A DNA stretch of 64,000 nt from Paracidovorax cattleyae (lineage in GTDB: Bacteria > Pseudomonadota > Gammaproteobacteria > Burkholderiales > Burkholderiaceae_C), in assembly GCF_900104515.1 (NCBI RefSeq), contig NZ_FNJL01000003.1, positions 124,001 to 188,000 of the forward strand. The letters run 5' to 3'. The notes under the pieces were generated by a model, which saw only the letters and a list, made by a program, of their open reading frames with translations, was not told the DNA's origin and ran no database searches. Below are positions 10,654 through 19,002 of this stretch, piece after piece (position 1 is the stretch's first letter; each line of letters begins with the position of its first letter). A program made the translations under genes and the position numbers.

Positions 10654-11610
10654 CTAGTCGAGTTTGATGTGGCCCTTGCGCACCACCTCGCCCCACTTCG
10701 CCTCTTCCTTCTTCAGGAAGATGGCGAACTCGGCCGGCGTGGAGCCGATGGGCTGGGCGCCCAGGTCGGTCAGTCGCTGGCGTACCTCGTCTTCCTTGAG
10801 CACCTCGGCCAGCGCCTGCTGCAGTTGCGCGGCGACGGGTGCGGGCGTGCCGGCGGGCAGGAACATGCCGTTCCACTCGTAGGCTTCGTAGCCGGGGATA
10901 GCGGCCTCGGCCACGGTGGGCACGTCGGGCAGGCGCTTGGAGCGCTCCGGCGCCGACACGGCCAGCGCCCGCAGCTTGCCGCCCGTCACCAGCGGATAGG
11001 TAGCCGCCACCGTGCCGAACATGAAGTCCACCTGCCCGCCCATCACGTCGGCGATCGCCGGACCGCCGCTCTTGTAGGGCACATGCACCATATCCAGCCC
11101 GAGCCGCTGGCGGAACAGCTCCGCAGCCAGGCGCTGGACCGTGCCGCTGCCGCCCGAGGCGAAATTGATCTTGCCCGGCTGCGCCTTGGCCCGGGCGATC
11201 AGATCGCCCACGTTCTTGAGCGGCGAGTCGGCCTTCACGATCAGCACGTTGGGTGCCAGCAGCACCAGCGACAGCGGCTGCAGCGCGCTGGCCGCATACG
11301 GCATCCTGGGAAACAGGTGCGGATTGATGGAATACGGCGTGGCGTCGTAGAGCATCGTGTAGCCGTCGGCCGGCGCCTTGGCGACGAAGCTCGCGCCGAT
11401 GGTCCCGCTCGCGCCGGCCTTGTTGTCCACGATCACGCTGGTGCCCAATTTGGCGCCCATGCGCGTGGCGATCACGCGTGCCACGGCATCGGCTGCGCCG
11501 CCCGGGGCATAGGGCACGACGATGGTGACAGGCCGTTCCGGGAAAGCGGCATGGGCCAGGCCCGCAGCGAGGGCGACGGCGGCGACGAAGGGCTTGATGA
11601 AACGGTGCAT
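10654..11610 (-). CDS. Bug/TctC-type tripartite tricarboxylate transporter receptor
   Basis: A 318-residue periplasmic solute-binding protein. Signal peptide MHRFIKPFVAAVALAAGLAHA is followed by the Bug signature FPERPVTIVVPYAPGGAADA, the VIVDNKAGASGTIGA loop, the domain hinge HVPYKSGGPAIADVMGGQVD and the closing motif GKLRALAVSAPERSKRLPDV. Such receptors bind carboxylates and, in some cases, deliver them to a TctAB membrane pair. No tctA or tctB occurs in the window, so this is an orphan receptor. It is followed by the amidohydrolase and SMP-30 genes and preceded, 37 nt away, by another Bug gene. Confidence 0.92.
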   Translation of the reverse strand: MHRFIKPFVAAVALAAGLAHAAFPERPVTIVVPYAPGGAADAVARVIATRMGAKLGTSVIVDNKAGASGTIGASFVAKAPADGYTMLYDATPYSINPHLFPRMPYAASALQPLSLVLLAPNVLIVKADSPLKNVGDLIARAKAQPGKINFASGGSGTVQRLAAELFRQRLGLDMVHVPYKSGGPAIADVMGGQVDFMFGTVAATYPLVTGGKLRALAVSAPERSKRLPDVPTVAEAAIPGYEAYEWNGMFLPAGTPAPVAAQLQQALAEVLKEDEVRQRLTDLGAQPIGSTPAEFAIFLKKEEAKWGEVVRKGHIKLD

Positions 11611-11647
11611 GGCGTCTCCTTGCGGTGGTGTTGTCTGTGAGCTGCGC

Positions 11648-12667
11648 TCATTCAGCTTTCAGGTCCATATCCCTGGCGATCTGCGTGTAGGTGGCGACTT
11701 CGCGTTCGACCAGCGCCGCGAAGGCAGTGCCGCAGGTGGACTCGGCGTCGAGCCCCAGGCCGCGCAGCCTCCCGGCCGCGGAGGCGCTGCCCGCGAACTC
11801 GCGCGCCACCTTCTCCAGCTGTTGCGCGATGGGTTCGGGCAGGCCGGCGGGCGCCAGCACGCCGTACCACGCATCGGCAGAGTAGTTGCCGCCGCCTGCT
11901 TCGGCGAACGTGGGCACGTCGGGCAGCAGCGACGACCGCCGGGGCGACGCCACGGCCAGGGCCGCCAGCTTGCCGCTGCGGATCTGCGGCAGCACCGAGC
12001 CCAGCGTGGCGAACGAGCTGCCCAGCTGGCCGCCCATCAGATCGGTGACCACGGGCGCAGCGCCCTTATAGGGCACGTGGTTCAACTTCAGCCCGTTGGC
12101 ACGCGCGAACATTTCGGTGGCGAAATGCCCGGAGCTGCCCACGCCCGCGGTGCCCGCCGTGACGCGGCCCGGCTCCTGGCGGGCGCGGGCCATGTAGTCG
12201 GCCAGCGTCTTCACGGGCAGCCCCTGCCCCACCACCAGTACCGTGGGGCTGGTCGCCACGGTGCACAGCGGCTTGAAGGATTTCACCGCGTCGAACTTCA
12301 CCCGCCCGCTGTAGAGTCCCGGGATCATCGTGTGGTTGGTGGCGCCGAACAGCAGCGTGTAGCCGTCCGCCGGTGCGCTGGCCACGGCCTGCGCGGCCAG
12401 AATGGTGTTGGCGCCAGGCTTGTTGTCGATGATGAACGGCTGGCCCAGCGCGCGGCTGGCATGGTCGGCGAAGGCGCGCGCCACCACATCGGTGGGCCCG
12501 CCGGCCGCGAAGCCCACGACCAGCTTGACGGGTTTGGCGGGATAGGCACCAGCCTGCGCGAGGCAGGCGGCCGAGGCGGCGAAAAGCGTGGCGGCCAGGG
12601 CCTTCGGAACGAGAGCGGTGAAGCGAACAGGCGTGGTTCGCCCGTCGCCTGCAGAAATGGAATGCAT
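11648..12667 (-). CDS. Bug/TctC-type tripartite tricarboxylate transporter receptor
   Basis: About 339 residues. The N terminus has a long basic segment and hydrophobic stretch ending in AACLAQAGA, then the Bug signature YPAKPVKLVVGFAAGGPTDV and FIIDNKPGANTILAA. LNHVPYKGAAPVVTDLMGGQ and GKLAALAVASPRRSSLLPDV follow. I chose the third ATG of a cluster (MHSISAGDGR) because the GGAG lies 8 nt before it, whereas the second ATG is only 2 nt from it. It shows moderate identity to the next receptor in the run, so they probably arose by old duplication and not recent copying. Ligand unknown. Confidence 0.9.
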   Translation of the reverse strand: MHSISAGDGRTTPVRFTALVPKALAATLFAASAACLAQAGAYPAKPVKLVVGFAAGGPTDVVARAFADHASRALGQPFIIDNKPGANTILAAQAVASAPADGYTLLFGATNHTMIPGLYSGRVKFDAVKSFKPLCTVATSPTVLVVGQGLPVKTLADYMARARQEPGRVTAGTAGVGSSGHFATEMFARANGLKLNHVPYKGAAPVVTDLMGGQLGSSFATLGSVLPQIRSGKLAALAVASPRRSSLLPDVPTFAEAGGGNYSADAWYGVLAPAGLPEPIAQQLEKVAREFAGSASAAGRLRGLGLDAESTCGTAFAALVEREVATYTQIARDMDLKAE

Positions 12668-12769
12668 GCGCATGTCTCCTGTCATGGGCCGGCCGCGTCG
12701 CGCGCAGCCTCGTGTGGTGAATGGTCGCTGGCGCAGGGCACGGCCACGCAGCCGTGCCCTGCCTTCCGG

Positions 12770-13702
12770 TCAGGCCGCCGCGGCAGCGCGCTCCAGCACG
12801 GCCAGCAGGTTGCGGGCCGCGCCCACGCCCATGTTCACGTAGGCGTCGCTGGTCACGCCGCCGATGTGCGGGGAGAGGACGAAGTGCTTCTCTCCCTGGA
12901 ACGGGTGGCCGGCCGCCATCGGCTCCACGGCGAAGCTGTCCAGGCCCGCTGCCATTACCTGGCGGGAACGCACGGCCTCCAGCAGTGCTGCCTCGTCGAT
13001 CAGGCCGCCGCGCGCGGTGTTCACCACGATCACGCCGCGCTTGCACTGCGCCAGCGTGGTGGCGTTGAGCATGCCGCGGTTCTCCTCGGTCAGCGGGCAG
13101 TGCAGCGACACCGCATCCGACTCGCGCCAGATGGTTTCGAGCGGCACGCTCTGCACGTAGTCCGGCAGGTTCTTCGCAAACGGGTCGAAACCGATCACGC
13201 GCATGCCGAGCGCATCGGCCATCTTCGCGAAGCGCAGGCCGATGGCGCCCAGGCCCACCAGGCCCACCGTGCGGCCGCCCAGCTCCAGGCTCTTGTGCGT
13301 GGCCTTGTCCCAGTGGCCGGCATGCATGCGGGCATCCAGCTCCACCACGGACTTGGCGCAGGCCAGCAGCAGCGCCAGTGCCTGCTCGGCCACCGCGGCG
13401 GCGTTGGCGCCCACTGCGGCCACCACCTCGATGCCGCGCGCTTTCGCCGCCACCTTGTCGATGGTGTCGGTGCCGCTGCCATGCTTGGAGATCACCTTGA
13501 GCGAAGGTGCCGCGTCCATCACGGCCGGGCCCACCTTGCCGTAGCGCACGATCATGGCCACCGGGTCGTGCTGGCGGCACAGGGCCACGAGGTCGTCCTC
13601 GGTGGGCGTCTTGCCCGCATAGGCGATCTCGAACCCCTGGAGCAGATCCAGGGCCTGCTGCGCCAGGTCGGCGCCGGTGATGACGATGGTGCGGGCGCTC
13701 AC
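12770..13702 (-). CDS. D-isomer-specific 2-hydroxyacid dehydrogenase
   Basis: About 310 residues, NAD(P)-dependent, of the D-3-phosphoglycerate/2-hydroxyacid dehydrogenase family. The nucleotide motif VGLVGLGAIGLRFAKMADA is central. The catalytic Arg (VNTARGGLIDE), Glu (VEP in LDSFAVEPMAAGHPF) and His (LSPHIGGVTSDA) are all present. I chose a GTG start (VSARTIVITGADL) that overlaps the RraA-like stop as GTGA, so translation is coupled. An upstream ATG in frame would extend 18 residues into the RraA gene. With its neighbour it could convert a 2-hydroxy or 2-oxo acid. Serine biosynthesis is less likely because there is no ACT domain. Confidence 0.85.
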   Translation of the reverse strand: MSARTIVITGADLAQQALDLLQGFEIAYAGKTPTEDDLVALCRQHDPVAMIVRYGKVGPAVMDAAPSLKVISKHGSGTDTIDKVAAKARGIEVVAAVGANAAAVAEQALALLLACAKSVVELDARMHAGHWDKATHKSLELGGRTVGLVGLGAIGLRFAKMADALGMRVIGFDPFAKNLPDYVQSVPLETIWRESDAVSLHCPLTEENRGMLNATTLAQCKRGVIVVNTARGGLIDEAALLEAVRSRQVMAAGLDSFAVEPMAAGHPFQGEKHFVLSPHIGGVTSDAYVNMGVGAARNLLAVLERAAAAA

Positions 13703-14385
13703 AGCGATTCCCCTTCCTTCAGCACGCCAGCGGCACGCAGCGCCGCGGGCAGCCACTTCGATGCCGTGTCGCCGCGGGCGATGGCCTCGATGCGGGCGGC
13801 CTCGTCGGCCACCTTCTTGTCGGCCAGGGCCATCATGGCGGGGGCCTTGGCGCGTTCGATCACGACCACGCCGTCGGCATCGCCCACCACCAGGTCACCC
13901 GGGTTCACCACGGTGCCGCCGGCGGAGATGGGATGGTTGATGCGGCCGGGCACGTACTTGGTCGGGCCGGCAGGGTTGAAACCAGCGCTGAACACGGGGA
14001 AGTCCAGCTCCAGGATCTCCAGCTTGTCGCGGATGGCGCCATCCACGATCACGCCGGCCAGGCCGATCTTCTTGCAGGCGCTGAGCATCAGCGTGCCCAT
14101 CAGCGCGGCGGTCTGGTCGCCCTTGCCGTCGATCACCAGCACGTCGCCGGGCCTGGCCAGCGCGATGGCCGCGTGGATCATGAGGTTGTCGCCGGGGCGC
14201 ACCTCGACGGTGAAGGCCGGGCCCGCCAGCTTCATGTTCTGGTGCACGGGCGAGACGCGGGCGTGCATGGTGCCGCGGCGGCCGGCCACGTCGGCCAGGA
14301 TGGCTGCCTGGAAGGTCGCGGCCTTGGCGACGACGTCGGCATTCACGCGCTCGATGTCGCGGATGACTTCGGGAAGTTGGCTCAT
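13699..14385 (-). CDS. RraA-like / HMG-CHA-type aldolase-decarboxylase
   Basis: 228 residues of the RraA/dimethylmenaquinone methyltransferase-like fold. In catabolic settings its members are usually 4-hydroxy-4-methyl-2-oxoglutarate or 4-carboxy-4-hydroxy-2-oxoadipate aldolases with oxaloacetate decarboxylase activity. The metal/substrate motif GVIVDGAIRDK is intact, with GPAFTVEVRPGDNL, the glycine-rich TKYVPGRINHPISAGG and VGDADGVVVI. ATG start MSQLPEVIRD is well placed; a longer open frame upstream is an artefact. Overlap with the hydroxyacid dehydrogenase gene and proximity to Bug receptors favour an aldolase in organic-acid breakdown over RNase E regulation. Confidence 0.82.
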   Translation of the reverse strand: MSQLPEVIRDIERVNADVVAKAATFQAAILADVAGRRGTMHARVSPVHQNMKLAGPAFTVEVRPGDNLMIHAAIALARPGDVLVIDGKGDQTAALMGTLMLSACKKIGLAGVIVDGAIRDKLEILELDFPVFSAGFNPAGPTKYVPGRINHPISAGGTVVNPGDLVVGDADGVVVIERAKAPAMMALADKKVADEAARIEAIARGDTASKWLPAALRAAGVLKEGESL

Positions 14386-14429
14386 GGTGGAGTTCGCTGG
14401 GTTGAGAAAAAGGGAATGGACCGTGCTCG

Positions 14430-15493
14430 TCACTCGGCCTTGATGCTGCCGTCCTTGATGACCTTGGCCCACTTGGCGAAGTCGGCCTTCTGCAGGTCGC
14501 CCAGCTGCTTCGGCGTGCCGCCGACGAGCGCCACGCCGAGCTTGTCGGCCAGGGCCACGATGGGCGGGTCTTTCAAAGCCTTGTTGATTTCCTGGTTCAG
14601 GCGCTGGACCGCGGGCGTGCCGGCGGGCGCGAATACGGCCTGCCACTGCTCGACCACGAAGTCCTTCATGCCGACCTCGCCCATGGTGGGCACGGCGGGC
14701 AGCGCCTTGAGCCGCTGCGCCGAGGTGACGGACAGCGCGCGCAGCTTGCCGGCCTGCACGTGCGGCAGCGGCTGCACGCCGGCCGTGGCCGTGGCATGGG
14801 GCCAGTCGCTGCCCCAGACGACGCGTTCCGGCGCCGCGCGCAGGTAGCCGGTGGCCAGCGCATCCAGGCGCGTCCGTCCTGCAGCAACTCGAGCAGCAGC
14901 GCGTGGGCTGGGTGGCGGGCGGCGAGCGCGGGCGGAATGCGGCCGAGATGGTCGAACACCAGTGGCACGGGCAGTTGGCGCAGCACGCCCGCCTGCTCCA
15001 CCAGCAGGTCCGGTGCCATCAGCAGTTGCAGATGCCAGCCGAGCGGCGCGATGCGCCGCGCCAGCGGCATGAGCGAATCCACCGTGCCGGACACGCCCAG
15101 CGACAGGTTGAGCCGCACGCCGCGCACGCCGGCCTCGTGCAGGCACAGCAGTTCGGCATCGCGCTCGTGGCCGCCGATCACCGCCACGCCGCGCGCAGCG
15201 GAGCCCAGGGCCGCCAGCCCTTCCAGCATGCAGCGGTTGTCGGTGCCGTAGGTGGACGGCGTGACCAGCACGGCGCGCGCGGTGCCGATGCGCCGCTGCA
15301 GCGCGCGCAGGTCATCCACACCCGCGTCCGGGGGCCGCAGGCGGGCGGCGGGCTCGACCGGGAAGCGGCTGTCATAGAGGTGGACGTGGCCATCGCACGC
15401 GCCCGCCGGAAGCGCCGTGCGCGGCGCGGCGGTACCGGCAGAAAATCGCAAGGGCGCGGCAGTACGGTCGTCGCGGGCCATGGCGAGCGTCAT
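14430..15493 (-). pseudogene. Chimeric remnant: amidohydrolase joined to the tail of a Bug receptor
   Basis: From 15493 the frame encodes an amidohydrolase like the one at 9566 (CDGHVHLYDSRF, TPSTYGTDNRC, VFDHLGRIPPALAA) up to QDGRAWM near 14863. There the frame changes. The next frame gives LDALATGYLRAAPERVVWGS and DWPHATAT, the enzyme's C-terminal catalytic Asp segment, but the stretch between is missing. In the same frame, without a stop, the sequence turns into the last third of a Bug receptor (VQAGKLRALSVTSAQRLKAL to the stop at 14430). Two deletions thus fused two genes. CCTGGATG occurs at the first junction and would also fit the lost partner, suggesting deletion between short repeats. 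Confidence 0.75.
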
Positions 15494-15522
15494 GCGTCAG
15501 CGTCGGGTCAAGGCGGACGGAA

Positions 15523-16530
15523 TCAGTCGAGGCTGGCGCCGGAATCCTTGACGATCTTGGCCCAGCGGGGCACTTCGGCCTTGAGCAGCGCGCTGAACTT
15601 CTCCGGCGTGCCGCCCAGCACGTCGCCGCCTTCGGACCTGAGCTTCTCGGCCACGTCCGGCTGGGCCAGTGCCTCGTTGATGGCCTTGTTGAGCGTCTGC
15701 ACGATGGGTGCGGGCGTACCCGCGGGCGCCAGCACGCCGTACCACGAGGCGGCCTCGAAGTCCTTGTAGCCCGACTCGGCCAGCGTGGGCGTGTCCGGCA
15801 GCTGGGCCGAGCGCTTGAGCGACGTGACGGCAATGGCCCGCAGCTTGCCGTTGCGCACCTGGCCGAGCAGCGTGGGCACGGCCGACATGTACAGGTCGAT
15901 CTGCCCGCCCACCAGGTCCGTCATGGCCTGCGAGGCGCCCTTGTAGGGCACGTGGCGCAGCTGGATGCCGGAGGCCTTCTCGGCCAGCCCGCCGGCCAGG
16001 TGGGCCACGGTGCCGTTGCCGGGATAGCCCAGCGTGAGGGCGTCGGGCTTTCCCTTGGCGGCGGCCACCACGTCGGCGAAGGTCTTGTAAGGCGTGTTGG
16101 CGGGAGCGGCCATGACGAGGGGCGCGGACGACACCAGCGCCACGGGCACCAGGTCCTTCAGCGGGTCGTAGGGAAGCTTGGCGTAGAGCGACGGGTTGAT
16201 GGCCAGGTTGCTGGTCTGGCCCATGACCAGGGTATATCCGTCCGGCGCCGCCTTGGCCGCGGCATCCACGCCCAGGTTGCCGCCGGCGCCGGGCCGGTTG
16301 TCCACCACGACGTTCCACTTGTGCTGCTCGGTGAGCTTCTGCGCCACGGAACGCGCGATCATGTCCGTGCCGCCGCCCGGAGGGAACGGCACGATGAGGC
16401 GGATGGGTTTGCCGGGATAGGCGGCCTGGGCGTGTACGCCGCCAGCGCTCAGGGCGGCAGTGGCGGCCAGGGCCAGCAGCAGGGCGCCGCGGCGCGGCAA
16501 GGCAAGGCGGGAAGCCGGAAGGAAAGGCAT
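15523..16530 (-). CDS. Bug/TctC-type tripartite tricarboxylate transporter receptor
   Basis: 335 residues with a clear Sec signal (RRGALLLALAATAALSAGGV then HAQA). The Bug signature [20 protein letters not shown] follows, then NVVVDNRPGAGGNLGV, LRHVPYKGASQAMTDLVGGQ and GKLRAIAVTSLKRSAQLPDT. ATG (MPFLPASR) has GGAG 9 nt upstream. It is the most canonical Bug receptor in the run and closely resembles the one at 42394 (both have [10 protein letters not shown] and [13 protein letters not shown]). It lies divergent to an IclR regulator across a 123-bp gap holding operator-like repeats, so it is probably IclR-controlled. Confidence 0.93.
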   Translation of the reverse strand: MPFLPASRLALPRRGALLLALAATAALSAGGVHAQAAYPGKPIRLIVPFPPGGGTDMIARSVAQKLTEQHKWNVVVDNRPGAGGNLGVDAAAKAAPDGYTLVMGQTSNLAINPSLYAKLPYDPLKDLVPVALVSSAPLVMAAPANTPYKTFADVVAAAKGKPDALTLGYPGNGTVAHLAGGLAEKASGIQLRHVPYKGASQAMTDLVGGQIDLYMSAVPTLLGQVRNGKLRAIAVTSLKRSAQLPDTPTLAESGYKDFEAASWYGVLAPAGTPAPIVQTLNKAINEALAQPDVAEKLRSEGGDVLGGTPEKFSALLKAEVPRWAKIVKDSGASLD

Positions 16531-16605
16531 GTCGGTTGTCTCCGTTGTGTTTGTCGGCCCGGCGCCGTGGCGGTGCAAGCCCGGCGCGATGTGACTTTAG
16601 AAAAA

Positions 16606-16633
16606 CGTTTCGCTGTATACAATGCCGTTTCGC
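16606..16633. promoter_or_regulatory. Direct repeats and palindrome in the IclR/Bug divergent promoter
   Basis: CGTTTCGC occurs twice with starts exactly 20 bp apart (16606 and 16626), two helical turns. A perfect TGTATACA palindrome (16614-16621) lies between them. The spacing and the place in the short gap between the divergent Bug and IclR genes suggest binding of IclR dimers to one helix face. The binding protein is inferred. Confidence 0.55.
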
Positions 16634-16653
16634 ACAACGCAACGCGTACTGCC

Positions 16654-17562
16654 ATGAGCAACCCCTCCCGCACCCCATCCCGGCCCATCGCCGCGCAGCC
16701 CCCTCCTGCTCCAGCGCCCTCCGCCGCCATGCCGGCACGCCGCAGCCCGGCACGGCGCGCCGCCCCGCCGCCCCCTTCCCTGCCGCAGGCTTCGCCGGCA
16801 GCGGCGGACAACGCGCAATCGCCTGCCCCCGCGCGCGACGGCGGTGTCACCGCCGTCGCGCGCGCATTGCAGGTGCTCGCGGCATTCGCCCTGGGCGAAT
16901 CGCAGCTGTCGCTCGCCGAACTGAGCCGGCGGTGCGCGCTGCACAAGACCACGGTGCTTCGGCTCGCGCGCACGCTGGCGCAGTCCGGCTATCTGGTGCA
17001 GCGCGAGGACGGCGACTGGCGGCTCGGGCCCGCCGCGGGCTGGCTGGGGGCGCGCTACCAGGCGGGGTTCGACGTGCAGAACGTGCTGGAGCCGGCGCTG
17101 CGTGCGCTCACCCAGTCCAGCGGAGAGAGCGCGGCCTTCTATGTGCGCGAAGGAGAGGTGCGCACCTGCATCGTGCGCGTGGAGGGCCCCCAGGCCCTGC
17201 GGCACCATGCCCGCATGGGCGAAGGCCTGCCGCTGGACAGGGGCTCGCCGGGCCGCGTGATCCTGGCCTTCTCCGGTGCCCCAGGCACGGAGTACGAGCG
17301 CATCCGCCAGCGCGGATACCACTGGTCCATCGGCGAGCGCGAACAGGGCGTGGCCACCGTCTCCGCGCCGGTGTTCGGAATGCACTGGCGGCTGCTGGGC
17401 TCGCTGTGCATCTCGGGGCCCGCATCGCGCCTGCAGGCGGACAAGCTCGAAGCGCTCGCGCAGACCGTGGTCGCGGCGGCCAACCAGCTGTCGTACGCGC
17501 TGGCCGGCAGCGCGGCAGCGCCCGGCGCCTCCGGCGTGCGCGTCAGCCACTGGCATCCGTGA
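16654..17562 (+). CDS. IclR-family transcriptional regulator
   Basis: 302 residues. After an unusual proline/alanine-rich leader of about 65 residues comes the IclR winged helix (VTAVARALQVLAAFALGESQ, then LSRRCALHKTTVLRLARTLA). The effector domain follows (FDVQNVLEPALRALTQSSGE to ISGPASRLQADKLEALAQ). The ATG at 16654 was chosen as the first after the divergent promoter; the leader is lower in predicted order, and MPARRSPARR downstream is an alternative start. IclR members often repress or activate aromatic- and organic-acid genes. The next gene on the strand is an AhpD-like protein, the divergent one a Bug receptor. Confidence 0.88.
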   Translation: MSNPSRTPSRPIAAQPPPAPAPSAAMPARRSPARRAAPPPPSLPQASPAAADNAQSPAPARDGGVTAVARALQVLAAFALGESQLSLAELSRRCALHKTTVLRLARTLAQSGYLVQREDGDWRLGPAAGWLGARYQAGFDVQNVLEPALRALTQSSGESAAFYVREGEVRTCIVRVEGPQALRHHARMGEGLPLDRGSPGRVILAFSGAPGTEYERIRQRGYHWSIGEREQGVATVSAPVFGMHWRLLGSLCISGPASRLQADKLEALAQTVVAAANQLSYALAGSAAAPGASGVRVSHWHP

Positions 17563-17612
17563 TACCGTTTTCGCACACCAACCGATTCAAACGACGACAG
17601 GAGACGACCACC

Positions 17613-18185
17613 GTGAACCGCTACCCCCTTCCCGAACTGAACACGCTGCCCGAGGACATCCAGGCCCGTATCCTCGAGGTGCAGGAAAAGGCCGGCTTCA
17701 TTCCGAACGTGTTCCTGGCCTTCGCGCGCCGGCCCGCCGAATGGCGCGCCTTCTTCGCCTACCACGACGCGCTGATGCTCAAGGAGGAAGGCTCGCTCAC
17801 CAAGGGCGACCGCGAGATGATCGTCACCACCACCAGCGCGGCCAACCAGTGCCTGTACTGCGTCGTGGCGCACGGCGCGCTGCTGCGCATCTACGAGAAG
17901 CAGCCCTTCGTGGCCGACCAGGTGGCCGTGAACCACCGCAAGGCCGACATCACGCCGCGCCAGCGGGCCATGCTCGACTTCGCCATGAAGGTCTGCCAGC
18001 AGTCGCAGGCGATCGGCGAGGACGACTTCGCCGCACTGCACGCCCACGGCTTCGACGACGAGGACATCTGGGACATCGCCGCCATCACGGCGTTCTTCTG
18101 CCTCTCCAATCGCATGGCCAGCTTCGCGGGCATGCAGCCCAATCCGGAGTTCTACCTGATGGGCCGGGTGCCGCGGCAGCGCTGA
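17613..18185 (+). CDS. Peroxidase-related (AhpD/carboxymuconolactone decarboxylase-like) protein
   Basis: 190 residues with the alpha-helical AhpD-like fold. The redox motif is in ANQCLYCVVAHG (CxxC followed by His after three residues), preceded by the conserved Glu in GDREMIVTTTSAANQ. Proteins of this type are annotated as uncharacterised peroxidase-related enzymes and may act as thiol peroxidase partners. The start is GTG (VNRYPLPELN) with GGAG upstream; no ATG exists nearby. It lies 50 nt after the IclR gene on the same strand and may be cotranscribed with it. The physiological substrate is unknown. Confidence 0.8.
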   Translation: MNRYPLPELNTLPEDIQARILEVQEKAGFIPNVFLAFARRPAEWRAFFAYHDALMLKEEGSLTKGDREMIVTTTSAANQCLYCVVAHGALLRIYEKQPFVADQVAVNHRKADITPRQRAMLDFAMKVCQQSQAIGEDDFAALHAHGFDDEDIWDIAAITAFFCLSNRMASFAGMQPNPEFYLMGRVPRQR

Positions 18186-18202
18186 CGCCCCCGCCCCCGC
18201 GG

Positions 18203-18865
18203 TCAGTCTTCGGCGCGCAGCAGCCCCCAGAGCATGCGCACCAGTTCGTCCTCGAACGCCGGCTGGCCGAGCAGCGGCGAATTCTCCAGCGATGCACTGC
18301 GGATCGCGCCCATCACCGCGCGGGTGGCCACGAACATCATGGCCGGCGTGGGCGGCCGCACGGAGGCATTGCCCGCCTCCACCAGCCGGGCGAGCGCCAT
18401 GGCGTTGCGCTCGGCACCCTCGCGCAGCGCGGCGGTGAAGCGGTCGTGCTGGTCCACGCGCCAGCCCAGGCGCACCATGGCACGCCGCACGCGCGACTGC
18501 CCGCCCGTGCCGAACGCCGACACCAGCAGCCCGACCATGTCCTGCAACACGTCGCGCACCGGCCGCTGCCGGGCCAGCGCGTCGTCCAGCATCTGCTGCA
18601 GCTCGCGCTGCACCCGTTCGCGCTCGCGCTCCACCATCGCCAGCAGCACGGACTCCCGGGACGGGAAGTACTGGTAGAGCGTGCCGATGGACACCCCCGC
18701 CACCTGGGCGATGCGGTTGGTGGTCAGCGCGGAGTCGCCATCGTGTTCCACAATCTGAGCAGTGGCTCCGAAAATGGCTTCGATGGTCTGGCGCGCGCGC
18801 TCCTGGGTGGGCTGGCGCCGCATGCCCACGGGGCTTGTGAAGGAGGACGTTCGTTTCGTGGCCAT
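18203..18865 (-). CDS. TetR-family transcriptional regulator
   Basis: 220 residues. Residues about 18-65 form the TetR helix-turn-helix (RQTIEAIFGATAQIVEHDGD, then VSIGTLYQYFPSRESVLLAM), followed by an all-helical ligand domain. It is divergent from the metal-dependent hydrolase gene with a 137-bp gap, so autoregulation and control of that gene are likely. It converges with the AhpD-like gene, 17 nt apart. The ligand cannot be told from sequence, though the pairing suggests a lipid or ester substrate signal. Confidence 0.88.
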   Translation of the reverse strand: MATKRTSSFTSPVGMRRQPTQERARQTIEAIFGATAQIVEHDGDSALTTNRIAQVAGVSIGTLYQYFPSRESVLLAMVERERERVQRELQQMLDDALARQRPVRDVLQDMVGLLVSAFGTGGQSRVRRAMVRLGWRVDQHDRFTAALREGAERNAMALARLVEAGNASVRPPTPAMMFVATRAVMGAIRSASLENSPLLGQPAFEDELVRMLWGLLRAED

Positions 18866-18911
18866 GGGGTGGAAATGTGAGCGCTAGGCGAGTGGCGGAG
18901 GCGGTCAAAAA

Positions 18912-18926
18912 CTGAATAATGCTCAG
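18912..18926. promoter_or_regulatory. Partial palindrome in the TetR/hydrolase divergent gap
   Basis: CTGA-N7-TCAG within an AT-rich stretch, 47 bp before the TetR start codon and 77 bp before the hydrolase start. A short, imperfect dyad of the size TetR dimers bind. Weak evidence. Confidence 0.35.
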
Positions 18927-19002
18927 AAATGCGCGACGCCGCAACCGCGACCACAACCCCGGCGCGATCACGGGCCGCGCGATTTTTCCGAAAGGACCGA
19001 CC

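Noticed and set aside
15952-16653. N-terminal extension of the IclR protein by 234 codons
   Set aside because: The extension is antisense to the Bug receptor gene and its divergent promoter; the ATG at 16654 fits the family.
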